From: Gammaproteobacteria bacterium
GTDB taxonomy: Bacteria > Pseudomonadota > Gammaproteobacteria > JACQPQ01
Direction of reading: 5' to 3'
Assembly (NCBI GenBank): GCA_016207405.1
Contig: JACQPQ010000025.1
Span: 1 to 51,113, forward strand
Length of the DNA stretch: 51,113 nt
Shown here: positions 8,162-17,077 of the stretch, in pieces
How the letters are laid out: each line of letters starts with the position of its first letter
Numbering within the stretch: position 1 is the stretch's first letter
Notes under the pieces: model-generated
The model's database searches: none
Seen by the model: only the letters and a program-made list of their open reading frames with translations
What the model was told of the DNA's origin: nothing
Program-made: the position numbers and the translations under genes

Positions 8162-9232
8162 TTACAAAAGAGTCTTCAAAATTTCAAGAAAGCGATGATT
8201 TTCGATTTCCGTTCCAACACTTACTCGTAAAACATCTTGTAACAAAGGATGCGTCCCGTCCAAGCACTTTATAAAAATGTTGTTTTTTTTAAGACTTTCA
8301 AAAATGGTTAGAGCTCGCCCGGCAGGGGTACGGAGCACAATAAAATTAGCTTCGCTCGGCCATACGGTTAATCCAGGGAGCGCTTGAAGCGCTTGATATA
8401 ACACTTCCCTGTTTTGGACAATTTTTCCCACTTGCGCTTTAAAAACGTCTTCATGCCGGATGGCAAATCGTGCAATGCTTTGGGTAATCGCATTAAGGTT
8501 ATAAGGAAGCCGTACTTTATTTAAAAGAGCAATTATTTTTGAGTTGCCAACGGCATACCCAAGACGCAATCCCGCAAGCCCCATTTTAGAAAATGAACGC
8601 AGTATCAAAAGGTTAGGGAACTGTTCGAGTTCCGTTATAAAAGTTTTTTGAGAGAACGGATAATAGGCTTCATCCAAGACAACCATCCCAGGTGCTGCTT
8701 CCAGCAGGAGACGAATGTCCGCTTCGCTAAAGCAAGAAGCGGTGGGATTATTCGGATAGGACAACACGATTAAGGCGGGTTGTACTTTTCGGATAGTTGC
8801 GAGGCACTTTTCTCGGTCTAAGGTAAAGTTAGGATCCAGAGGCTCCGAATGATAGGGCAACCCCACAACAGTTGCGATGGTTTTATACATGACAAAAGTG
8901 GGTTCTATCGTGAAGAGTCCTCTTTCTGAATTCTGAAAGGTGAGAAAGAGGATCTGTAAACATTCATCCGATCCATTGCCCAATAGGATATCCAGATGAT
9001 TGGGTAATCCTAGGCTTTGCCTCAGCTCGGTTTTCAGTAAATCTGCTTCGCCATCGGGGTAGCGATTAAGAGAAAGTGTGGAAAGTTCTGTCAGTAGAGC
9101 CGTTTTGAGATCTATAGGCCAGTCATAGGGGTTTTCCATGGCGTGAAGGAGAATGCCCTTAGTTGGGTGTGCCGTTGAATACGCCTGCAAATCTAAAATA
9201 TCTTTGCGAACAAAGGAGGAAAAAGTATTCAT
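8162..9232 (-). CDS. hisC: Histidinol-phosphate aminotransferase
   Basis: PLP-dependent fold-type I aminotransferase of 356 aa, converting imidazole-acetol phosphate to histidinol phosphate. Motifs are NRYPDGEADLLK, LGNGSDECLQ (phosphate-contact loop), SYPNNPTA, VLDEAYYPF (PLP-ring Asp) and RSFSKMGLAGLRLGY with the PLP lysine at K216. No other his gene is in the window, so a role with another amino acid remains possible. Upstream lies a 34-bp fragment of pdxA (9239-9272); the sequence just before the hisC ATG is therefore derived from pdxA, and no good SD is seen. Confidence 0.9.
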   Translation of the reverse strand: MNTFSSFVRKDILDLQAYSTAHPTKGILLHAMENPYDWPIDLKTALLTELSTLSLNRYPDGEADLLKTELRQSLGLPNHLDILLGNGSDECLQILFLTFQNSERGLFTIEPTFVMYKTIATVVGLPYHSEPLDPNFTLDREKCLATIRKVQPALIVLSYPNNPTASCFSEADIRLLLEAAPGMVVLDEAYYPFSQKTFITELEQFPNLLILRSFSKMGLAGLRLGYAVGNSKIIALLNKVRLPYNLNAITQSIARFAIRHEDVFKAQVGKIVQNREVLYQALQALPGLTVWPSEANFIVLRTPAGRALTIFESLKKNNIFIKCLDGTHPLLQDVLRVSVGTEIENHRFLEILKTLL

Positions 9233-9238
9233 AGGTCG

Positions 9239-9272
9239 TCATGGTACATCGCTAAAATAACATCGGCAACGG
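9239..9272 (-). repeat. Duplicated 34-bp fragment of pdxA
   Basis: These bases match 10735-10768 inside pdxA at 33 of 34 positions. In the minus frame both encode VADVILAMYHD. The two copies bracket the AAA/DUF4143 ATPase gene, and similarity fades on both sides. This looks like a scar from the rearrangement that placed the ATPase gene between pdxA and hisC. Confidence 0.85.
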
Positions 9273-9353
9273 CTAGTCTCTTCCCCTCTCTTGCCAATGT
9301 AAGCGAGACACTTTTTGGACCCCCATCACGCATCAGTTTAATTTGAGTGTCTG

Positions 9354-9387
9354 GTATACTCGACAATATGTAATTGTCGAGTATACT
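9354..9387 (+). promoter_or_regulatory. Palindromic operator-promoter of the ATPase gene
   Basis: GTATACTCGACAA (9354-9366) and TTGTCGAGTATAC (9374-9386) form a perfect 13-bp inverted repeat with a 7-bp centre. It contains TCGACA (9360-9365, 5/6 to the -35 consensus), a 16-bp spacer and TATACT (9382-9387, 5/6 to the -10 consensus). The ATG at 9395 follows 7 bp later. A symmetric DNA-binding protein on this site would cover both promoter boxes. The regulator is unknown; autoregulation is possible but not shown. Confidence 0.6.
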
Positions 9388-9394
9388 CGTCATT

Positions 9395-10582
9395 ATGGAC
9401 ACAACCTCACTCACGACTATCCTCTCAGATTGGAGCTATTGGGACAAACCTATACCCAAAGCTGTTCCAAGAATCGTTCATTTGCCTAAGCGCTTATCTT
9501 CAGACTTAGTACTTGTGATACAGGGTGTGCGTCGATGTGGTAAATCCACTTTCCTCCGACAATTGATTAAACATTATCAACTCGATCCGCAAGTCTGCAC
9601 GGTAGCTAATTTTGAAGATCCGAGACTTGCAGCACATTTAACACATGAGCTTTTGCAAAAAATCGTTGAAGTCGCACATGTGCGCCAACCCAAAGCTAAA
9701 AAATATTACTTTTTCTTTGATGAAATTCAGAATGTAGAGCTTTGGGAAAAATGGTTGCATGCTGAACTTGAACGGCCTAAAAATCATTATTTTGTTATCA
9801 CAGGGTCAAATGCCACGTTATTATCCGGTGAATTGGGGACGGCGCTTACAGGAAGGCATTTGACCGTTCCACTGTTTCCTTTTAATTTTCAGGAAGTGCA
9901 ACAAGTTTACCCAAAGGCTTCTTTCGTGGAGTATTTAGAAAAAGGCGGATTTCCAAGAGTATTGCTAGACAAAGAGGGAGTTCAATTATTGCCAGAATAC
10001 TTTAATGATATTGTAGAGCGTGATATTCGTGAACGTGTGCGAGCGCGTTCGAGCCAATCCATAAAACAGCTTTTGCAGATGGTCTTTGAAGCATGTGGTT
10101 CAGAAGTGAGCTTACGAAAATTGGCAGGGGCTTGCGGTTTAACGGCGGATACCGTAAGTATTTATTTAAATGTGTCTGAAAGTGCCTATTTGATTGGATC
10201 TTGCCCGTTTTTTGCTTATTCAGAGCGACAACAGCTCGTTCGAAATAAAAAATATTATCCTATTGATTCCGCTTTGCGCACTTCCGTCATTACACCAACG
10301 GGGTTAGATAAAGGGAAGAGCTTAGAAATCGCTGTTTTTTGGCATTTGTTAAAGCATTTTAAGGCAGTTTATTATTGGCGTGGAAAGGGAGAAGTTGATT
10401 TTATAGTACGCGGGAAAGATGGCATAACACCTCATCAAGTGAGTTTGGATGGTATCAAGCCAAGGCACGAAGCGGCACTTGAGGATTTTTACACACATCA
10501 CAAGAATGCCAACGAAGCAGTTTTTGTAACGAGCGAAAATGCAGAGTCTTTTTTTATAAGGCCATCTGTACGGCAAGCATAA
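9395..10582 (+). CDS. AAA ATPase with DUF4143 domain
   Basis: Predicted P-loop ATPase of 395 aa. The AAA_14-type domain has Walker A GVRRCGKST at about 44-52, Walker B YYFFFDEIQNVE, sensor-1 VITGSN and an arginine-rich GRHLTVPLFPFN segment. A DUF4143 domain follows, with a PD-(D/E)XK-like C-terminal part (YYWRGKGEVDFIV). Such proteins are common in variable regions; their function is unknown. I chose the ATG at 9395 over the in-frame TTG at 9374, which lies inside the palindrome. The last codons run 29 bp antisense into the 3' end of pdxA, so the C-terminal PSVRQA is borrowed sequence. Confidence 0.85.
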   Translation: MDTTSLTTILSDWSYWDKPIPKAVPRIVHLPKRLSSDLVLVIQGVRRCGKSTFLRQLIKHYQLDPQVCTVANFEDPRLAAHLTHELLQKIVEVAHVRQPKAKKYYFFFDEIQNVELWEKWLHAELERPKNHYFVITGSNATLLSGELGTALTGRHLTVPLFPFNFQEVQQVYPKASFVEYLEKGGFPRVLLDKEGVQLLPEYFNDIVERDIRERVRARSSQSIKQLLQMVFEACGSEVSLRKLAGACGLTADTVSIYLNVSESAYLIGSCPFFAYSERQQLVRNKKYYPIDSALRTSVITPTGLDKGKSLEIAVFWHLLKHFKAVYYWRGKGEVDFIVRGKDGITPHQVSLDGIKPRHEAALEDFYTHHKNANEAVFVTSENAESFFIRPSVRQA

Positions 10583-11540
10583 GCGCCTGTCGGAAACTGG
10601 AAGAAGACGCCTGTCCCGTACCGGCTAATTCTAATGCGGTTCCATGGTCAACAGAAGTTCTGATGATGGGTAATCCAAGGGTCACGTTTACGGCCTCGCC
10701 AAACCCCTGGTATTTTAATACAGGCAACCCTTGGTCATGGTACATCGCTAAAATTACATCGGCAACGGTTCTTCCCAGGGGTTTAAACACGGTGTCTGCT
10801 GGATAAGGACCCGAAACCAACATGCCCATTTTTTGGCAGTACTTTATAACCGGCTGAATCACTTCGATTTCTTCTCTTCCGAGCGCACCCCCTTCTCCCG
10901 CATGGGGATTTAAACCACAGACGTCGATATGAGGGTGTGGAATGCCCCACTCCTCTTTGAGCGCCTGATGCAGAATTTCGAGTGTTTTTTGAAGTTTTTG
11001 TGGTTTTATATGACTGGCAACATGACGAAGGGGTAGATGAGTAGTTGCAAGCGCAACTCGGAGGTTTGGACTTGCGAGCATCATGACAACGTCCCGCGTT
11101 TTGCACAGTTTAGCCAAGAATTCCGTTTGACCTATAAAGGGAATACCCGCTTGATGAAATATACTTTTTTGTACAGGCCCTGTCACCAGAGCAGAAAAAG
11201 TATGATTTAAACACCCTATCCCCCCTTGTTTTAAACACTCAAGGACATAAGGAGCATTGTGATGGGTTAGCTTCCCAGGCATACAGGATGCCAGTAGAGG
11301 AACCGGAAGTATTGTGAGCGCCCCTGCAACCTTTGGTTTTGGGGGGGCAGCCCGATCAAAGTTTTTAAGGCATATTTTTTTACGCAGGCGCTTTGCACGT
11401 GCTTGGAGAAGTTTTGGATCATCGATGGCAACCAGTTCGTGAGGAAACGGCTCTTCTGCGAGTTCAACGAGAAGATCAGGCCCTATGCCAGCAGGCTCCC
11501 CGGATGTCAGGGCAATTCGCAAACAAGGAATGGAACTCAT
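10554..11540 (-). CDS. pdxA: 4-Hydroxythreonine-4-phosphate dehydrogenase
   Basis: NAD-dependent dehydrogenase of the DXP-dependent vitamin B6 pathway. At 328 aa it is almost identical in length to the E. coli enzyme. Motifs are TSGEPAGIGPD, VTGPVQKSIFHQAG, GLNPHAGEGGALG (metal His), AMYHDQGLPVLKYQGFG and TSVDHGTALELAG. The start is set by an ATGA overlap with the surA stop; an upstream in-frame extension inside surA is not credible. Although another gene abuts the 3' end, the C-terminus is intact. With pdxH in the same block, B6 synthesis and lipopolysaccharide assembly genes share a transcription unit. Confidence 0.95.
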   Translation of the reverse strand: MSSIPCLRIALTSGEPAGIGPDLLVELAEEPFPHELVAIDDPKLLQARAKRLRKKICLKNFDRAAPPKPKVAGALTILPVPLLASCMPGKLTHHNAPYVLECLKQGGIGCLNHTFSALVTGPVQKSIFHQAGIPFIGQTEFLAKLCKTRDVVMMLASPNLRVALATTHLPLRHVASHIKPQKLQKTLEILHQALKEEWGIPHPHIDVCGLNPHAGEGGALGREEIEVIQPVIKYCQKMGMLVSGPYPADTVFKPLGRTVADVILAMYHDQGLPVLKYQGFGEAVNVTLGLPIIRTSVDHGTALELAGTGQASSSSFRQALMLAVQMAL

Positions 11541-12856
11541 AACCGAATTTCTACAAACGCCTGATCGCGGATCTCTATTAGCCAATTTTGGGCAGCCTCG
11601 TCAAATTTTTTTCTTCGAATGAGATCTAGAGCTTGCTCACGGCGATAAGCTAAGGTTAAATCTTCTGTTTTTGAGGCAATGAGTTGTGCAATATGCCAGC
11701 CCTGCTCTGTGGAAAAGGGTTGGCTAATCTCCCCAGGACGCAATGTCGCAATGGCTTTTGCAAAGGAAGGTCCGAGGGAAGCAGGCTGTACCCACTTAAG
11801 GTCCCCTCCTTCTCGAACCGTTAAAATATCTTCTGAGTAAAGTTTTGCAAGTTCAGAAAAAGATTCTCCTGCAAGCACACGCCCGCGGAGGTGGAGCAAT
11901 TCTTGTTGAACCGCTGATTCGCTTCGCATTAAATTGGGTTTTAAAAGGATATGACGTACATTCACCTGTTGTACAAGGTAAGGGGTACTCGTACTCGCCT
12001 TTTTGAGTTGTAAAATATACCAATGGTTTTCGCCTTTGATGGGAGAGGAAAATTCCCCATGATTCATTTCTAAAATTTTCTGTGCAAAGAGCGTGGGTAA
12101 TTCAGAAAGCGCATGAGCGCTTTGAAGGGTCCACTGCAAAGGGTGACCCATGGTTTTAAAAAGGGTTTGAACAATTGCAATATCCGCGAGTGTTTTACCG
12201 GCTTTAAGCTCTTCAACTATTTCTAAAACATGGGATTCAGAAAAAGGGGTTACCGGTTCTATTTTTGCAGTAAGTGGTATAGCAAGATAAGCAATTTCGT
12301 ATTGAAGGTTTTCTAAATGCTTTGGGTTTGCAAGCAAAGCATTGGTAATCTCTTGCTCTGCAACAGAAACTTGACGCAAAAGATGCTTTTGGCGTACCTC
12401 GGCCGCAAGCCATTCCCTTTGGACTTGCTTTTGAAGAGAAGAAAAATCCAACCCTTTTTGTTTTAAATCTTCTTTGAATTGTTCAAAAGTCTTTCCTTTG
12501 GATTTTGCAATGTTCTGAAGAGTGGTATAAACCGTTTGATCGTCTATTTTAACCCCTAAGCGTTCTGCCATTTGGGTTTGAATGCTTTCTCGGATCATGG
12601 CTTCCAGAACTTCTCTTTCTGCTTCCCCTTGGGGCAAGGCTTCGAGCGCATGTTCGGTCCATTCTACTTTTATCCATTTAAGCCTTTCGTTTAGTTCACT
12701 ACGAGTAATAACGTCATTATTCACAACGGCCACGATGGTATCTATAGGAAAAGAAGGGGACGGAAGCCCTTCTCCATGTACGAAGAAGGAGAGGCTAATA
12801 AAGAAAATGCCCCACTTTTTTAATCCGCAGTTCAAAATCCGCACTCTGCAATTCAT
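11537..12856 (-). CDS. surA: Periplasmic chaperone/peptidyl-prolyl isomerase SurA
   Basis: Chaperone for outer-membrane beta-barrel proteins, 439 aa against 428 in E. coli. A signal peptide (GLKKWGIFFISLSFFVHGEG) is followed by the SurA N-domain (DTIVAVVNNDVITRSEL), a degenerate first parvulin domain (about 215-325) and a well-conserved second one (VRHILLKP, FSELAKLYSED, GGDLKWV, FSTEQGWHIAQL). The ATG forms a TAATG overlap with lptD. The longer frame upstream lies within lptD and is not used. It ends in an ATGA overlap with pdxA. Confidence 0.94.
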   Translation of the reverse strand: MNCRVRILNCGLKKWGIFFISLSFFVHGEGLPSPSFPIDTIVAVVNNDVITRSELNERLKWIKVEWTEHALEALPQGEAEREVLEAMIRESIQTQMAERLGVKIDDQTVYTTLQNIAKSKGKTFEQFKEDLKQKGLDFSSLQKQVQREWLAAEVRQKHLLRQVSVAEQEITNALLANPKHLENLQYEIAYLAIPLTAKIEPVTPFSESHVLEIVEELKAGKTLADIAIVQTLFKTMGHPLQWTLQSAHALSELPTLFAQKILEMNHGEFSSPIKGENHWYILQLKKASTSTPYLVQQVNVRHILLKPNLMRSESAVQQELLHLRGRVLAGESFSELAKLYSEDILTVREGGDLKWVQPASLGPSFAKAIATLRPGEISQPFSTEQGWHIAQLIASKTEDLTLAYRREQALDLIRRKKFDEAAQNWLIEIRDQAFVEIRL

Positions 12857-15174
12857 TAAAACCCCACTAAACGATGTCCTCCCAGTGTGTCTCGATACCC
12901 CGTGATAGAAGATTCTAACAACTGGCCGACTTTTTTCCCAACCCCTGTGAAGCCTTTTAATTCCAACTGCACCCACAGAGCAGTATCATAAGCCACACCT
13001 TCCAAACGTGTTTTATCTTGTCGCTCGATTTGTTTTCGGTTGAGCACACGAATGGCCCAGCAACAACTGGCGTATTCTACACCATAAAAATACTCTAATG
13101 CGTGTCCTGATTTTAAATCATAATAATAACGACCAAAGGCTCGCCATGCGCTTCCAATAGGAAAAGCAACAGAGCCATCGAGTTGATTTTGATTGGGATC
13201 TCGAAACTGATAATACAGATTGGCAATATGGTTGTGGGGGCCCTGATAGTTCACCCCCAGAGCGTGTCTTAAGAAATTATCTTTCTCATAATCCCACTGG
13301 CTGGTGGCCATTATCGTAAAGCGGTTTTTTAAATTGACAGTGAGTTCGCCAATCAAAGGAGAAGTGTGCGCGGTTTCTTTGGGGACTCCCTCGTCCAGTG
13401 TCACCTTCCGGTCTCTCAAGAAAAAAGCCTGTCCCAGTTGAATTTGAAAAGCCTGTTGTCCGGTTGCTTGATTCAGCATTCTGGAGGAAAGCGCAACGGT
13501 CACATGATGGTCATCTCCAATACGGTCTAACCCTGAAAAACGAACCGTTCGAAATAACTGAAGAAAATTTAAGGTAGTGGCGCTACTATCAAAAATAGGA
13601 ATGTCATCCTGGGAACGTTCTGGAACATAAAGGTAAAAGACGCGGGGCTCTAAAGTTTGTATAAAAGGAGTGGAAAAAAATGAGTGTTGCCTTTCCAAAA
13701 ATAAGCGGCCATCCATACTGAATGTGGGGATCCCACGGTCAAGCGTTTTAGGTCCACCCGGCGATACCGGTTGGTCTAAATCATAGTAGGTAAAAAGATA
13801 GGACAAAGAAGGAACCAACCGACCAAACTCGTTTTGGATAAGCCAACTCAAGTTGGGTTGAATGCTGGCTCTCACCGCTTGATCAGTGATGGGGCTTGTC
13901 GTATCTCGCCTAAAATAGACAAGCTCTGTTTTAGATGAGAGCGTCAGGCCATTTCGAAAAGGATGATAAGTCGTCGTCAATAATCTGGGAAGCTGTTCGA
14001 AAGGCCTGTTCTGATCAGCAATGTCTCGGTCTAGCGTTTGGAACCCTTGTATGTGGAATAACGAATTTACCGGGTCACTTTGATATAAAAATGTTGCACT
14101 CTGTTCTAAATGACTTAAGCTCGCCAGGCTTAAGTTATCGCCGAGATCTTCAAAGTAATCTTTATCCGAGGTACGCGTTGCGTTGATGCGGAGTTGGGTA
14201 TGAGGGCTCCACTTCGTGTTCTGCATGAGCTTTACAAGGTTTCGATTGCTTGTGTCTTCTTGCAATTTATCATGGGGCAACCACTCGACGTTGAGCTCGC
14301 CTTCTGTAGTTTGAGTCAGATAGCGGAACTCCGTTTGAAGCTGTAAGCCTCTATCCGAAAGAAAACGAGGGGTGAGTGTGGCATCAAGATTAGAAGCTAT
14401 GTTCCAATAAAAAGGGAGAATGATTTCTTTTCCCCTCTTACTGGAATATCCAAAAGCAGGGGGTAAAAAACCCGTGTGCCGTCGGTCGTCTATCGGAAAC
14501 TTAAAACGGGGAACATAGAGAACGGGAATGTTTTTAATCTTTAAAACAGAATTTTTAGCGACTCCAAAACCCGTTTTAGGGTTTAAAGTTAAATGCCCCG
14601 TTTTAAATTCCCAAGTGTTGGATTGTGGCCAGCAGGTGGTGTACGTAGCGTGCTTCAGCGTAAGAATATTGTTCTCATCCACTTTCAGTTCTTCTGCCAT
14701 ACCGCTTGCATATAAAGGATCTAAAAAATATTGAAGGGTTTTGAGGATGAGAGTGTTTTCCGACAAATCTGCTGTGGCTTGATCTCCGATAACTCCCAGT
14801 CCTCCGCTTTTATACTGAAATCCTTTCTCTAGCGTTAGAATGCGGCTTGTCGACTGATACGTTGCCCGTGCAGCTTCTAATTGCTGCTCACCTTGTTGGA
14901 TGTTTACTTTGCCTTCCAGAATAGAAAGCCCTGCTTCTGTAAGCTGACTCTGTTCGGCTTCGAACGAAATAGGTAAGTCGCCTTTTAATGAAAATTTGTG
15001 AGAGGAAAGAGGAGGCCCTAGATAAGGATCGTGACACCCGCGAAGAGGGCGTAAACACTCGCACTGGGTAGTTTTTATGTCAGGGCATAAGGGGGTTGCA
15101 CTTACAACACCTTGAAGGGTTAGTCCCCAAAAAAGCCATGCGTATATTAGGGGTAGAGAAGTTTTTTTATCCAT
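12856..15174 (-). CDS. lptD: LPS-assembly outer-membrane protein LptD
   Basis: Outer-membrane barrel that inserts lipopolysaccharide into the outer leaflet, 772 aa. It has a signal peptide, a Cys-rich N-terminus (CPDIKTTQCECLRPLRGC), an OstA/LptA-like jellyroll (about 70-190) and a long beta-barrel. Disulfide cysteines expected for oxidised LptD are visible: N-terminal Cys, TTC at about 180 and the adjacent pair in YASCCWAIR (704-705). Its chaperone surA follows immediately. The start overlaps the end of pdxH by 28 bp. Confidence 0.94.
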   Translation of the reverse strand: MDKKTSLPLIYAWLFWGLTLQGVVSATPLCPDIKTTQCECLRPLRGCHDPYLGPPLSSHKFSLKGDLPISFEAEQSQLTEAGLSILEGKVNIQQGEQQLEAARATYQSTSRILTLEKGFQYKSGGLGVIGDQATADLSENTLILKTLQYFLDPLYASGMAEELKVDENNILTLKHATYTTCWPQSNTWEFKTGHLTLNPKTGFGVAKNSVLKIKNIPVLYVPRFKFPIDDRRHTGFLPPAFGYSSKRGKEIILPFYWNIASNLDATLTPRFLSDRGLQLQTEFRYLTQTTEGELNVEWLPHDKLQEDTSNRNLVKLMQNTKWSPHTQLRINATRTSDKDYFEDLGDNLSLASLSHLEQSATFLYQSDPVNSLFHIQGFQTLDRDIADQNRPFEQLPRLLTTTYHPFRNGLTLSSKTELVYFRRDTTSPITDQAVRASIQPNLSWLIQNEFGRLVPSLSYLFTYYDLDQPVSPGGPKTLDRGIPTFSMDGRLFLERQHSFFSTPFIQTLEPRVFYLYVPERSQDDIPIFDSSATTLNFLQLFRTVRFSGLDRIGDDHHVTVALSSRMLNQATGQQAFQIQLGQAFFLRDRKVTLDEGVPKETAHTSPLIGELTVNLKNRFTIMATSQWDYEKDNFLRHALGVNYQGPHNHIANLYYQFRDPNQNQLDGSVAFPIGSAWRAFGRYYYDLKSGHALEYFYGVEYASCCWAIRVLNRKQIERQDKTRLEGVAYDTALWVQLELKGFTGVGKKVGQLLESSITGYRDTLGGHRLVGF

Positions 15175-15740
15175 CCTTCTTTTGAACGTGAATACTGAAC
15201 TCTGGTATGTAACCGTGCATCCCCAGCTTGCCAGAATTCAAAGGAGTCTGGCACCACTCGAAAACCCGACCAAAAAGGAGGGCGGGGGACTGGCTTTCCA
15301 CTGAATTTTTCATTGTAGTGTATCACGTGTTTTGCTAAGGCTTCATCGTCTTCCATAGGATGCGATTGATGAGAAGCCCAGGCGCCAATTTGGCTCGCGC
15401 GAGGCCGCGTTTTGAAATACGCATCGGCTTCCTCGCCACTCACGGCTTCTGTTTTGCCTTCTATTCGGATCATCTTATTCAGAGTATGCCAATAAAAGCA
15501 CAAGGCGGCATAAGGATTTTCTTGGAGCTGCCTTGCTTTTAGGCTGCCCAGGTTTGTATAAAACACAAATCCTTCTGCGTCGTACTGTTTTAGCAAAACA
15601 ATTCTAAGACTCGGTTTACAATTTTTACCTACTGTCGCCAAGTGACCTATGTTGGGATCTTTTTCTTTTTGGGTAGCTTCCAAAAACCACTGCTCAAAAA
15701 AAATCATGGGATCGATAGGCAAAGAGGATAAATGGGGCAT
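15147..15740 (-). CDS. pdxH: Pyridoxamine/pyridoxine 5'-phosphate oxidase
   Basis: FMN enzyme for the last step of PLP synthesis and for salvage. At 197 aa it is slightly short of the E. coli length (218 aa); the N-terminal arm is reduced. Motifs are FVFYTNLGSLKARQLQENP, ALCFYWHTLNKMIRIEG, SQIGAWASHQS, the RPPFWSGFRVVPDSFEFWQ segment, RLHTRVQYSR and the typical C-terminal LLYP. It is first in the pdxH-lptD-surA-pdxA run and overlaps lptD by 28 bp. Confidence 0.95.
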   Translation of the reverse strand: MPHLSSLPIDPMIFFEQWFLEATQKEKDPNIGHLATVGKNCKPSLRIVLLKQYDAEGFVFYTNLGSLKARQLQENPYAALCFYWHTLNKMIRIEGKTEAVSGEEADAYFKTRPRASQIGAWASHQSHPMEDDEALAKHVIHYNEKFSGKPVPRPPFWSGFRVVPDSFEFWQAGDARLHTRVQYSRSKEGWIKKLLYP

Positions 15741-15886
15741 GAACTTATTCTAAGAGGGATTGATGATAATCAGCAAGCGTAGTTTGGTAGGTCAGATCAA
15801 GTATTTTTTATTGGACTTTAAATAAAAATGAGTCATACTTTATATGTTTTTAATATTCTTAAACTAATTAAAAGGAGAACACAGTT

Positions 15887-16375
15887 ATGGAGACAAGAAA
15901 CTTGAGTTTTGGGATGACAGGGATTGCTTTAGCTTTAATTGCTTGTAGTTATTTGGCAGTGGCCAAAGTACCCCAATCCCCAGCACAAGAACAAAAAATA
16001 TGTAAAGCAGCGGTGCAGTCAATCCAAGCTGATTTGGCACTAGTGGAATCGCTTCTGGAAGCAACATCGCCAGTCCTTACTAAAGAGTTTGGGCTTTCGG
16101 AGTTGATCTCAGAGACAAAGAAATTAAAGGGTGAGCTACCAATCTTTTTTGACTGCAAAGAAGGGAGTTTAGACAGCAAGGCACTTGAAGAAGCACTTAA
16201 AATATTTGGAGACGACATTAGTGGTTTACAAGTGAGTGCAGCCGAAGCGGATGTCAAACCGGGGCAGGAAACCGCATTAGATAAGCTAATAAGCGCCGTA
16301 GATACGGTTAAAACAATACTCAATACCGTAAAAATGTTAGGTTTAGACAAGTTTTTAATGCCTAAACCTGCTTAG
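15887..16375 (+). CDS. Small exported protein of unknown function
   Basis: 162-aa protein that I do not recognise. The N-terminus is a signal sequence (GMTGIALALIACSYLAVAKV). It could be cut after AVA by signal peptidase I, or processed as a lipoprotein because LIAC fits a lipobox at Cys20. The mature part is acidic and helical, with two further Cys (about 39 and 86) and a C-terminal amphipathic repeat (LDKLISAVDTVKTILNTVKM). An excellent SD (AAGGAG) precedes the ATG, preceded by an AT-rich 140-bp leader region. It is monocistronic and followed by two hairpins. Confidence 0.7.
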   Translation: METRNLSFGMTGIALALIACSYLAVAKVPQSPAQEQKICKAAVQSIQADLALVESLLEATSPVLTKEFGLSELISETKKLKGELPIFFDCKEGSLDSKALEEALKIFGDDISGLQVSAAEADVKPGQETALDKLISAVDTVKTILNTVKMLGLDKFLMPKPA

Positions 16376-16388
16376 GAAACTGAGCTGA

Positions 16389-16417
16389 GTAGGTTGGGCA
16401 CGTTTTTTGTGCCCAAC
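16389..16417 (+). terminator. GTAG-headed hairpin, REP-like or terminator
   Basis: GTAG (16389-16392) is followed by GTTGGGCAC, a GTTTTTT loop and GTGCCCAAC, a perfect 9-bp stem, then a T-rich tail (GATTTATTTTG). It could terminate the small exported-protein gene. The GTAG head and T6 loop also match the GTGGAC elements at 22757 and 22949, so it may be a member of the REP-like superfamily. Confidence 0.55.
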
Positions 16418-16431
16418 GATTTATTTTGTTG

Positions 16432-16456
16432 GGGTGCCTCCTAGACGGAGGCACCC
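16432..16456. repeat. Perfect 10-bp stem hairpin between convergent genes
   Basis: GGGTGCCTCC, TAGAC loop, GGAGGCACCC. No T-run follows on either strand, so a factor-independent terminator is doubtful. It lies between the exported-protein gene and the CDF transporter, which converge here. Confidence 0.6.
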
Positions 16457-16483
16457 GTTTAAAAAAGTTACATTGCTATTGCA

Positions 16484-17077
16484 TTACGCTTCGGCTTCGA
16501 GATGTTCTTTTTTGGAAGCCATCCACACTTCTCTGGCTGCGCCAATATTGACCGCGGCAATGGAAAGACCCACGATTAAATCTGGCCATGCTGATAGAGT
16601 ATAGGCGGTTACGAGTCCTGCGCCCACAATGGCCACATTCGCAAAGACGTCATTACGCGCAGATAGAAATGCAGCTTTCGTCAGGCTACTCGCATGATGC
16701 CGATAGCGGACTAAGAGAAAAGCTGAGATGAGATTGACCGTAAATGCTCCAGCTCCTGTGAGTGACAGCGATATCGCCTCAGGAGGTACTAACGTCGTAA
16801 ATTTCTGCCATGCTGTCCACAGCGTTGCAATCCCTGGAACCATAATCAACCCTGCAAGCACTTGACCCACACGTGCGCGCCTTCTCGCGCTCCAGCCTAA
16901 GGCCAAAAGGATTAAGAGATTGATAGACGTATCTTCCAGAAAGTCGATACTGTCCGCGAATAACGATACGGAGCCGATAGCAACGGCCACCATAAATTCA
17001 ATACCAAAATAAGCCATATTCAGAATAGCGACCCATCGAATGGCTCTACGAAGAGCGAGATCAGAAGTTAGATTCAT
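16484..17077 (-). CDS. Cation diffusion facilitator-like transporter (short form)
   Basis: Membrane protein of 197 aa with about six hydrophobic segments and the CDF metal-site region [19 protein letters not shown] (D-x3-D in helix 2), plus [13 protein letters not shown] in helix 5, where the second HxxxD-like site is SARND. It lacks the cytoplasmic C-terminal domain of full CDF exporters, as in other short 'cation transporter' proteins. The start is taken at the ATGA overlap with ubiD. Substrate (Zn, Co, Mn or other) is not predictable. Confidence 0.75.
   Translation of the reverse strand: MNLTSDLALRRAIRWVAILNMAYFGIEFMVAVAIGSVSLFADSIDFLEDTSINLLILLALGWSARRRARVGQVLAGLIMVPGIATLWTAWQKFTTLVPPEAISLSLTGAGAFTVNLISAFLLVRYRHHASSLTKAAFLSARNDVFANVAIVGAGLVTAYTLSAWPDLIVGLSIAAVNIGAAREVWMASKKEHLEAEA

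Noticed and set aside
9229-9414. Open frame of 61 codons upstream of hisC on the minus strand
   Set aside because: Its only recognisable part is the pdxA fragment (VADVILAMYHD), the rest crosses the ATPase promoter palindrome, and it has no SD. I treat it as scar sequence.
12857-12976. N-terminal extension of surA
   Set aside because: It lies inside lptD in another frame; the signal peptide begins at the TAATG start at 12856.
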